Positions 1 through 5,508 of a DNA stretch of 5,508 nt are shown piece after piece. The translations under genes and the position numbers were made by a program. Every line of letters starts with the position of its first letter. The first letter of the stretch is position 1. This DNA is from an uncultured Actinomycetes bacterium (GTDB lineage Bacteria; Actinomycetota; Actinomycetes; Nanopelagicales; Nanopelagicaceae), in NCBI GenBank assembly GCA_903897475.1, contig CAIUBS010000060.1, positions 1 through 5,508 of the forward strand, written 5' to 3'. The notes under the pieces were generated by a model. That model saw only the letters and a list, made by a program, of their open reading frames with translations, made no database searches and had not been told where the DNA came from.

Positions 1-1079
1 CAGTTCCATGGGCTACAGATTTTCCTAGAACTAGACTTTCGCATTCACTTGAGTGTGCTCAAGTTGGTAGAGAGTTAGGTGCAGCTTTAGGTGCAGATCC
101 AGATTTAATGGAAGGGGCGTGCTTAGCACACGATTTAGGACACCCACCATTTGGTCACAATGGTGAGATGGCGTTAAATCAGGTAGCAAAAAGTTGTGGT
201 GGATTTGAAGGAAATGCTCAGAGCATTAGATTATTGATAAGACTTGAAGCGAAAACAGTTTTACCAAATGGAAAATCAATAGGTTTGAATTTAACTAGAG
301 CATCACTTGATGCAGCAACTAAGTATCCATGGAGCAGAGATAAGGATTCGGTAAAATTTGGAGTGTATGAGGATGATTTAGAAGTATTTAATTGGTATCG
401 CCAAGGAGCAAAGCCGGGTGCTCCTTCAATGGAGGCACAGATAATGGATTGGTCTGATGATGTTGCCTACAGTGTTCATGATTTAGAAGATTCGCTTGTT
501 ACCGGACAAGTAAAGTTAGACAAATTAAGTTCTGACATATCAAAATTGTTTAAAGTCGCTAAAGAAGATTACCTATCAGATTTAACTGAAGCCGAACTTG
601 AAAATGCACTAAAATCCTTACAACAGCTATCTTGTTGGCCAAAAAATTATGATGGCTCACATAGCTCCTTAGCTAGATTAAAGGACTTAGCTAGCCAACT
701 AATTGGCAGATTTGCTCAATCAGTTGAGGTTGCAACCCAAGAAAAGTATGGCGATGGTGATTTAACTAGGTATAACGCAAATTTAATTGTGCCGAGGGCT
801 CAGCGAGTAGAAGTAGCTTTACTTAAATCAATTGCTGGCCATTATGTGATTAATGCTGAAACTTCTCAGATTAGATATGCAGAGCAACAAAAATTGCTAA
901 CTGAATTAGTAGAGGCGATACTAGAAAGTGCCCCAAATACTCTGGAGAGTTTTTTCTTACAGGATTGGCAAAATGCTCATACTGATCAGATGCGACTTAG
1001 AGTTGTGATAGATCAAGTGGCATCGCTGACAGATCCAGGTGCTAAAGCCCTTCATAAACGCTTGGTAGCCAAAAACTAA
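1..1079 (+). CDS. dgt: dNTP triphosphohydrolase (dGTPase family), 5'-truncated by window edge
   Basis: HD-superfamily phosphohydrolase that splits dNTPs into deoxynucleoside and tripolyphosphate in the cytoplasm, trimming the dNTP pool. The frame is open from the left edge (first full codon at base 3), giving 358 visible residues. The ATG at 108 is internal, because conserved family sequence precedes it. Numbering from base 3, the HD metal ligands are visible: His14 in TRLSHSLE, His43-Asp44 in CLAHDLGHPPFGHNGE, and an Asp near 153 in MDWSDDVAYSVHDLED. The FEGNAQ motif typical of this family is also present. Family members run about 420 residues, so roughly 60 are missing off-window. The gene ends in TAA 45 nt before dnaG, the usual actinobacterial order, and the two are probably cotranscribed. 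Family assignment is firm. Preference for dGTP over other dNTPs cannot be read from sequence. Confidence 0.95.
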   Translation, partial: VPWATDFPRTRLSHSLECAQVGRELGAALGADPDLMEGACLAHDLGHPPFGHNGEMALNQVAKSCGGFEGNAQSIRLLIRLEAKTVLPNGKSIGLNLTRASLDAATKYPWSRDKDSVKFGVYEDDLEVFNWYRQGAKPGAPSMEAQIMDWSDDVAYSVHDLEDSLVTGQVKLDKLSSDISKLFKVAKEDYLSDLTEAELENALKSLQQLSCWPKNYDGSHSSLARLKDLASQLIGRFAQSVEVATQEKYGDGDLTRYNANLIVPRAQRVEVALLKSIAGHYVINAETSQIRYAEQQKLLTELVEAILESAPNTLESFFLQDWQNAHTDQMRLRVVIDQVASLTDPGAKALHKRLVAKN

Positions 1080-1124
1080 CAAGTAGGTAATTCAAAGATC
1101 GAGTGAGCAAACTAGGATAGGAAT

Positions 1125-2933
1125 ATGGCCGGAAGAATCAAAGATGAGGATGTTACATACGTCCGTGATCATTCTCCGATCGATGATGTAGTCGCAGATT
1201 ATGTTCAATTAAAAAATGCTGGCGGTGGCCAGAAAAAAGGTTTATGTCCATTTCATGATGAAAAGTCGCCATCTTTTCATGTAACTCCAAGTAAAGGTTT
1301 TTTTCACTGTTTTGGCTGCCAAGTCGGTGGGGATGTAATTGCATTCATTATGAAGTTAGAACATTTAACTTTCACAGAAACTGTAGAGCGGCTTGCTGAT
1401 CGAATTGGTTACACACTTAAGTATGAAACCACCGGAAGTAGCTCTGGACCATCTATAAATAGATCAAGATTAGTTGCAGCAAATACTGCTGCATCTATTT
1501 TTTATCAAGAGCAGATTCAATTACCAGCTGCTCAGCATGGTAGAGATTTTTTAACCAAGCGAGGCTTTGATCGAGATGCTGCTAAAAACTTTAATATTGG
1601 ATATGCCCCAGATGAGTGGGATGGCTTGTATAAACACTTAAAAGGTCAAGGTTTTAGCGATGAAGAGTTAACTTTAGCTGGATTAATTAAAGAGGGCACA
1701 AAGGGTCCCATTGATCGATATCGAAATAGATTGATCTGGCCCGTAAAGGATATATCTGGTGATGTAGTCGGCTTTGGTGCCAGAAAATTAGCATCAGATG
1801 ATGTCGACCTGGGCCCTAAATATTTAAACTCACCAGAGACGCCAATTTACAAAAAGAATCAAATTCTCTATGGCTTAGATATGGCAAAGAAAGAGATCTC
1901 CAAAAATCGCCAAGTAGTAATTGTTGAGGGATACACAGATGTAATGGCAGCTCATTTAGCTGGGGTAACTACTGCTGTTGCAACCTGTGGCACAGCATTT
2001 GGTGATGAACATATTCGTATCATTAGAAGATTACTTATGGATGCAGATGCATTTAGGGGAGAGGTAATTTTTACCTTTGATGGCGATGCTGCTGGCCAAA
2101 AAGCAGCCCTAAGAGCATTTGAAGATGATCAAAAGTTTGTCGCCCAAACTTTTGTCGCAGTTGAGCCAAATGGTATGGATCCATGTGAATTAAGACAGGC
2201 TCATGGCGATGATGCCGTTAGAAATTTAATTGCGCGCCGAGTACCCCTATTTGAATTTGCGATTAAATCAGTAATAGCAAATTACGATGTTAAATCAGCA
2301 GAAGGGCGAGTAACTGCGCTAAATCAAGTTGCCCCTTTAATTGCAAAGATTAGAGATGCCTCCCTTCGCCCAGAGTATGTTCGACTTCTTGCAGGATGGC
2401 TAGGCATGGAGGTCGATGTAGTCTCAACGGCGGTAAAGAAAACTGGTAGAGGTATTGAATCACAGGTGCCAGTTAAAGTTAACCTAACTGATCCAATACT
2501 TGTTTTGGAACGAGAAGTTTTAAAAGTTAAATTGCAGCTGCCAGATTTGGCACATAATTGGGTAGATCTTGAGGAATCAGCTTTTTCATTTCCGCTCTAC
2601 AATCAATTAAGAGGCTTAATTGATCAGCAAAGTGCGTTAAATATTCAAGAGTTAATTGATAAATCTGACTCTGATGAGCTTAAATCTTTAATTACTGAGT
2701 TAACAGTTGAGCCGATAAGAACAGATGGTGAAGTTTCTGATCGATATATAACTAGCATCTTTGCCCGCCTACGAGAAGTTGCATTAAGTAGATTAATTGC
2801 CGAGATTAAATCAACTCTTCAAAGATTAAATCCAGTCGAAAATGAAGCGCAATATCAGGAGATTTTTGCAAAATTAGTTGGCATGGAGGCAGCCCGTCGG
2901 GTGCAAAAAGAGTTAGCGCTAGGGGAGAGTTAA
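1125..2933 (+). CDS. dnaG: DNA primase DnaG
   Basis: Replicative primase that makes RNA primers at the fork together with the DnaB helicase. It has 602 residues, complete and slightly shorter than mycobacterial DnaG (about 640). The N-terminal CHC2 zinc ribbon has ligands Cys41, His44 (CPFH), Cys62 and Cys65 (CFGC). The catalytic core has RYRNRLIWPV near 198-207 and PKYLNSPETPIYKK near 231-244. The toprim domain has the metal-binding EGYTD (Glu268, Asp272) and FDGDAAG (Asp319, Asp321), equivalent to E. coli Glu265, Asp269, Asp309 and Asp311. The C-terminal region from about 455 (DPILVLEREVLK) matches the actinobacterial helicase-interaction region. All catalytic residues are intact. The ATG is preceded by AGGATAGGA, a weak ribosome binding site, and fits the conserved N-terminus, which begins just before the zinc ribbon. 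It lies 45 nt after dgt, with no terminator visible between them. Confidence 0.98.
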   Translation: MAGRIKDEDVTYVRDHSPIDDVVADYVQLKNAGGGQKKGLCPFHDEKSPSFHVTPSKGFFHCFGCQVGGDVIAFIMKLEHLTFTETVERLADRIGYTLKYETTGSSSGPSINRSRLVAANTAASIFYQEQIQLPAAQHGRDFLTKRGFDRDAAKNFNIGYAPDEWDGLYKHLKGQGFSDEELTLAGLIKEGTKGPIDRYRNRLIWPVKDISGDVVGFGARKLASDDVDLGPKYLNSPETPIYKKNQILYGLDMAKKEISKNRQVVIVEGYTDVMAAHLAGVTTAVATCGTAFGDEHIRIIRRLLMDADAFRGEVIFTFDGDAAGQKAALRAFEDDQKFVAQTFVAVEPNGMDPCELRQAHGDDAVRNLIARRVPLFEFAIKSVIANYDVKSAEGRVTALNQVAPLIAKIRDASLRPEYVRLLAGWLGMEVDVVSTAVKKTGRGIESQVPVKVNLTDPILVLEREVLKVKLQLPDLAHNWVDLEESAFSFPLYNQLRGLIDQQSALNIQELIDKSDSDELKSLITELTVEPIRTDGEVSDRYITSIFARLREVALSRLIAEIKSTLQRLNPVENEAQYQEIFAKLVGMEAARRVQKELALGES

Positions 2934-2942
2934 GCCAGATTT

Positions 2943-2962
2943 AGCACAAGGTTTGAGCACAA
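2943..2962 (+). repeat. Short direct repeat AGCACAA x2 at the tRNA promoter
   Basis: The heptamer AGCACAA occurs at 2943-2949 and again at 2956-2962, with a period of 13 bases. The second copy overlaps the candidate -35 element. The repeat is seen directly. A regulatory role is speculative, since it is short and could be chance in an AT-rich gap. Confidence 0.3.
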
Positions 2963-2980
2963 TGTTTTATTCGATACTAT
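2953..2980 (+). promoter_or_regulatory. Candidate sigma-70-type promoter for tRNA-Asn and the ACT gene
   Basis: TTGAGC (2953-2958) and TACTAT (2975-2980) are separated by 16 bases, each matching four of six consensus positions. Transcription would start near 2987, giving a leader of about 27 nt before the mature tRNA. The stretch after the -10 box (TTACCCTCGC) is unusually G+C-rich for this gap, as in the discriminators of stringently controlled stable-RNA promoters. That link is inference. This is the only good promoter match I see in the 81-nt gap after dnaG. Confidence 0.5.
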
Positions 2981-3014
2981 TTACCCTCGCTAATCCTTAA
3001 AAAGATTGACGTAT

Positions 3015-3087
3015 TCCCTGATAGCTCAATTGGCAGAGCAGCCGGCTGTTAACCGGCAGGTTCTTGGTTCGAGTCCAAGTCAGGGAG
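3015..3087 (+). tRNA. tRNA-Asn (anticodon GUU)
   Basis: The 73-nt cloverleaf is complete. The acceptor stem TCCCTGA (3015-3021) pairs perfectly with TCAGGGA (3080-3086). The D stem is GCTC/GAGC (3024-3027, 3036-3039) with GG in its loop. The anticodon stem is GCCGG/CCGGC (3041-3045, 3053-3057) with loop CTGTTAA and anticodon GTT at 3048-3050. The variable loop is AGGTT. The T stem is CTTGG/CCAAG around TTCGAGT. The discriminator base is G3087, as expected for tRNA-Asn. The 3' CCA is not encoded: the next bases are CATGG, where the ACT gene begins, so CCA must be added after processing. No terminator follows, so transcription must continue into the ACT gene. Confidence 0.98.
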
Positions 3088-3088
3088 C

Positions 3089-3328
3089 ATGGCGCTATTT
3101 CGAGTTCAAATCTCGCTACCTGACCGACCAGGATCCCTTGGTGCGGTGGCATCAGCAATTGGTTTTGCCGGTGGAGATATTCGTGGTCTTGTTGTTCTTC
3201 GCAGCGAAAATGGCAAAGGTGTAGATGACATCACAATTGCAGTTCCTGGCAGTGATCCAACGGATTTACTTAATGTTTTAAACTCAATTGGTGGTGTTGA
3301 GGTAATCTCAATTACCCCAGTTGAGTAA
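3089..3328 (+). CDS. Stand-alone single ACT-domain protein
   Basis: Small cytoplasmic protein (79 residues) that is essentially one ACT domain, a fold that usually binds amino acids and regulates a partner enzyme. It opens with a first strand (LFRVQISL) and the hallmark DRPGSLGAVASAIGFAGGDI near residues 12-31. Strand VVLRSENG, then VDDITIAVPG, and a closing strand VEVISITPVE follow. No catalytic domain is attached. Longer actinobacterial proteins with a similar ACT start (about 220 residues, from memory) suggest this is a minimal version. The start is well fixed: the frame has a stop at 3050-3052, no other start codon lies before 3089, and the domain begins at residue 2. That ATG is only one base from the tRNA discriminator, so no normally spaced ribosome binding site exists outside the tRNA. 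Its ligand and partner are unknown. Confidence 0.85.
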   Translation: MALFRVQISLPDRPGSLGAVASAIGFAGGDIRGLVVLRSENGKGVDDITIAVPGSDPTDLLNVLNSIGGVEVISITPVE

Positions 3329-3338
3329 TTAAATTTTT
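3283..3338 (+). terminator. Candidate tandem-hairpin terminator inside the 3' end of the ACT gene
   Basis: Two 19-base units, CTCAA-N9-TTGAG, lie at 3283-3301 and 3307-3325, exactly 24 bases apart. Each can form a 5-bp stem, and the second gains a T-G pair. AT-rich sequence with a T5 run (3334-3338) follows the second unit. A competing 6-bp stem GGTAAT/ATTACC (3301-3306 with 3311-3316, loop CTCA) would exclude the second hairpin. The stems are short and the T run lies eight bases past the stem, so this is a weak intrinsic terminator at best. It is listed because the touching convergent genes leave no other place for one. Confidence 0.3.
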
Positions 3339-4435
3339 ACCTGTCTTAGTTGATCTGCCGATTGCTCTGGCTCCAAATCCATTATAAAAGCTCCCATTGC
3401 AGATTCAGATCCTGATAAGTACTTTAATTTTCCAGGTTGACGTCTTACTGAAACAATTTGCCAATGAAGTCGCATGCAATCACTGCCAACATTAACAGGG
3501 GATTGATACCACGAAGCAATATAAGCCATCTCAATTCCAAATACACCATCTAGGCGAGTTAAAATTTCCTTTGCAATGGCTGGAAATGCCTCTGATTGCT
3601 TCTCATCTAATTGACTCATTCGCGCAACACTTCGCAAAGGCGATAGATGTATTTCAAAGGGATAGCGAGCAGCAAATGGAACGTAGGCTATCCACTCACT
3701 ATTTTGGGCAATTACTCGCTTTTCATCCTTAATCTCACGCTGAACTAAATCATCGAGTAAGACTCGACCAGTTTTCTTTAAGTAATCCTTAGCAGCACTT
3801 AACATCTTCTCAACTCTTGGTGGAATAAAAGAGTAAGCATAAATTTGGCCATGAGGATGTGAAATAGTGACTCCGACCTCTTCACCTCTATTTTCAAATG
3901 GAAAAACATGTTCAATATAGGTCAACTTTGAAAGCTCATCATCACGATTTTTCCAGGCCTCAAGAACTGCTCTAATTTGCGAAAGCGGTAACTTTGCAAA
4001 ACTAGTTCCATGATCTGATGTATAACAAACCACCTCACAAGCACCGGCTGCATCTGGATTTGGAGTATCTAAACCATTGATCTGCGGTAATTTCCAATTA
4101 GCCTCTGGTGAAGTTAATGCTGGTGCACGATTTGTAAATACTGCTACCTCATAATCACTATCTGGAATTTCTGTTTGCTTTTCCTTAGTAGATGCACAAA
4201 GTGGGCATAACTCCTTAGGTGGCAAAAAAACTCGATGCTGTCTATGAGATGCAACAACAACCCACTCATTAACTAATTGATCAAGGCGTAAGTGACCAAT
4301 TCCTGGCTGTGCTTTCTCAGCTCTTTTATCTACAGCAGAGCGTTCAATTTCTTTATTATCGTAATAATAGATATCTCTACCATCTGAGAGTTTAAGGTTT
4401 TGGCGAGTTATCCCACCTGGCAGCTGCTGCTTCAT
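3329..4435 (-). CDS. galT: Galactose-1-phosphate uridylyltransferase
   Basis: Leloir-pathway enzyme that exchanges UMP between UDP-glucose and galactose-1-phosphate; cytoplasmic, HIT superfamily. It has 368 residues, the family's usual length. Zinc ligands are Cys77 and Cys80 (CPLC), His142 (YTSDHGTSFA) and His193. The catalytic HPHGQ has nucleophile His195, equivalent to E. coli His166, and FENRG lies upstream of it. The C-terminal half continues with HLSPLRS and RLHWQI, then the GKLKYLSGSESAMGAF type of ending typical of actinobacterial GalT. Positions aligned with the E. coli structural-iron ligands (HAH, WHGAP) read VSV and WYQSP, so that non-essential site is probably absent. ATG 4435 is the first start after the GH25 stop, eight codons away in the same frame; no clear ribosome binding site precedes it. 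No galK or galE is visible. Its stop touches that of the ACT gene. Confidence 0.95.
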   Translation of the reverse strand: MKQQLPGGITRQNLKLSDGRDIYYYDNKEIERSAVDKRAEKAQPGIGHLRLDQLVNEWVVVASHRQHRVFLPPKELCPLCASTKEKQTEIPDSDYEVAVFTNRAPALTSPEANWKLPQINGLDTPNPDAAGACEVVCYTSDHGTSFAKLPLSQIRAVLEAWKNRDDELSKLTYIEHVFPFENRGEEVGVTISHPHGQIYAYSFIPPRVEKMLSAAKDYLKKTGRVLLDDLVQREIKDEKRVIAQNSEWIAYVPFAARYPFEIHLSPLRSVARMSQLDEKQSEAFPAIAKEILTRLDGVFGIEMAYIASWYQSPVNVGSDCMRLHWQIVSVRRQPGKLKYLSGSESAMGAFIMDLEPEQSADQLRQVKI

Positions 4436-4459
4436 ACCGCTAACTGTAGTGGAAGGGGA

Positions 4460-5508
4460 TTAATGTTTTATTTGTTTAGCACAACTATCTACTGGCCGTT
4501 TAATTGGGGTTGGTTTAGGTGTAGGAGTTGGTGTTGGAAGTTCTGGGCCTTGTATCAAATTTATTGAAAGTGGAACTTGGTTATCTGCATGAGTCTTTGA
4601 GATATCTACATAGTTTAGGGTACCAGCGGTTGCGCCTGCAGGTAATCCTTCAAGCTTTAGCTCCCATCTTCCACTTGCAGATCTAACAGCGGTTTGTTTC
4701 TTAACTTTAATTTTTTCATCTAGTGGTCTAAATACAACTGTTCCAGTTACAACTGGCGTACCAATACTTCTGAATACTTCAACATTTATTTCTACTGGTT
4801 TACTGGTATCAGTGGATGTAACAGAAATTAAATTAATTGTAGTTGGCTCATTGATTGGCATCATATCTGCTGGTTCTGGCTGCCATTTACCTTTTATCAA
4901 CGAGAGGAAACTATCTGGGGTTCCCCTAAAAACATTTAAATCTAATCTAGAACTTGGTACGCCATATTTTTTACCGATTCCACAGGATGAGTACTGCCAA
5001 ATTTGCCATTGTGATGAGCAATTTGCAGTGCTCCAAGAGTGGACAAAGCATCCTATTGCCGGCCTTTGACCTGGTTGTGTTAGAGGATCTGCTGGATTAA
5101 TTCCGTAATGAGCTAGCCACAATGGATACTGTCTTAGCTTTTCACTTCTTGTCATCGCACTTTCTAAGAACTGAGCATAAGAGTACAAAATAGGTTTTCT
5201 GCCAGTTTTGGCCTCAACTGTTTCAAGCCAGGTCTCTGCCCAGAGAGTTACCAAACTTCTTGGTAAAAATTTGGCGCACTCACCATTACTTCCTCGCTTT
5301 ACGCAATTATTTTCTAGATCTAACGCCACTGGCAAGTCACGCTCGTTATATCCACCTAAACTTGCAAGTCGCCAAAGAACTTTTTGTGCCTGAGCTTTAG
5401 CATCTCTAATTACATAATCTCTATCTGTGCTATTTGGTAGGTATGCAAAGTGATACATGCCGGTATAAAGACCAGCAGCTTGAGCAGCATTTCGATCGCC
5501 CACTAACC
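4460..5508 (-). CDS. GH25 lysozyme-like protein with Ig-like and Pro/Thr tail, 5'-truncated
   Basis: Probably a secreted peptidoglycan muramidase. Numbering from the GTG at 5503 as residue 1, GH25 signatures are AAGLYTGMYHFAY, the catalytic pair Asp62 and Glu64 in LPVALDLENN, KPILYSYAQF, YPLWLAHYG, SQWQIWQYSS and a closing RLDLNVFRG. That GTG is internal: the family's first strand with its catalytic Asp, and any signal peptide, lie beyond the edge. The frame is open to base 5508. After the catalytic domain (ending about 205) comes an Ig-like beta region (about 221-318: VTGTVVFRP, SGRWELKLEGLPAG), then the linker PTPTPTPKPTP and a short tail with Cys341. The catalytic domain carries five cysteines (67, 76, 152, 162, 174), which suits an exported, disulfide-bonded protein. 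It lies 24 nt upstream of galT and is probably cotranscribed with it. The promoter is off-window. Confidence 0.88.
   Translation of the reverse strand, partial: LVGDRNAAQAAGLYTGMYHFAYLPNSTDRDYVIRDAKAQAQKVLWRLASLGGYNERDLPVALDLENNCVKRGSNGECAKFLPRSLVTLWAETWLETVEAKTGRKPILYSYAQFLESAMTRSEKLRQYPLWLAHYGINPADPLTQPGQRPAIGCFVHSWSTANCSSQWQIWQYSSCGIGKKYGVPSSRLDLNVFRGTPDSFLSLIKGKWQPEPADMMPINEPTTINLISVTSTDTSKPVEINVEVFRSIGTPVVTGTVVFRPLDEKIKVKKQTAVRSASGRWELKLEGLPAGATAGTLNYVDISKTHADNQVPLSINLIQGPELPTPTPTPKPTPIKRPVDSCAKQIKH

Noticed and set aside
75..97. Direct repeat TTAGGTGCAG twice
   Set aside because: It encodes the LGAALGAD stretch of Dgt; codon repetition explains it.
108..110. ATG at 108 as the start of dgt
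   Set aside because: The frame stays open to the window edge and encodes the conserved TRLSHSLE segment with the first metal-binding His before this ATG.
1080..1124. A promoter or terminator between dgt and dnaG
   Set aside because: The 45 bases show no hairpin with a T run and no convincing -35/-10 pair; read-through from dgt is simpler.
1153..1344. Minus-strand open frame of 63 codons
   Set aside because: It is wholly antisense to the DnaG zinc-ribbon coding sequence, which is strongly conserved; there is no ribosome binding site or recognisable protein.
3006..3011. TTGACG just before the tRNA as a -35 box
   Set aside because: A matching -10 would fall inside the tRNA D loop, where the sequence (around ATTGGC) is a poor match.
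3006..3224. Plus-strand open frame starting at TTG and running through the tRNA
   Set aside because: Its first part is simply tRNA-Asn read as protein, and the rest overlaps the ACT gene in another frame with no domain of its own.
4812..5393. Two plus-strand open frames (85 codons from 4812 and 61 codons from 5208)
   Set aside because: Both are antisense shadows of the GH25 gene, whose reading frame carries clear family motifs.
5501..5503. GTG as the start of the GH25 gene
   Set aside because: It lies inside the conserved fold. The frame continues to the edge, and the first catalytic Asp strand and signal peptide are still missing.
1..5508. A hidden mobile, defence or otherwise new multi-gene system
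   Set aside because: Every long frame is accounted for by housekeeping or common families; no inverted terminal repeats, CRISPR-like array, integrase or unexplained gap is present.

Overview
This window is a compact, AT-rich (roughly 40% G+C by eye) stretch of bacterial chromosome with almost no intergenic space. The proteins point to Actinobacteria: the DnaG toprim and C-terminal regions resemble mycobacterial primase as I remember it, dgt sits directly upstream of dnaG as in many actinobacteria, and GalT is of the actinobacterial type. Low G+C with tight packing suggests a streamlined aquatic lineage such as the freshwater Nanopelagicales (acI) or a relative. That placement is inference; no species can be named.

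Plus strand, 1-3328: the 3' part of dgt (a dNTP triphosphohydrolase, cut by the left edge), 45 nt, then complete dnaG (replicative primase). An 81-nt gap holds a good candidate promoter for tRNA-Asn(GUU). A 79-codon single-ACT-domain gene starts only one base after the tRNA discriminator base, so tRNA and mRNA almost certainly share a transcript, and tRNA 3' processing would leave a nearly leaderless message.

Minus strand, 3329-5508: galT (galactose-1-phosphate uridylyltransferase) lies 24 nt downstream of a GH25 lysozyme-like gene that is cut by the right edge. The two are probably cotranscribed. The ACT gene and galT converge with their stop codons touching (TAA|TTA), and two similar small hairpins lie inside the last 46 bases of the ACT gene.

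Functionally, dgt and dnaG belong to nucleotide-pool control and DNA replication. The tRNA/ACT unit serves translation and possibly amino-acid sensing. galT serves the Leloir pathway or UDP-sugar supply, and the GH25 protein acts on cell wall. I see no mobile element, CRISPR array, toxin or defence gene and no convincing new multi-gene system. The most notable points are the tRNA-mRNA junction and the structured convergent junction.
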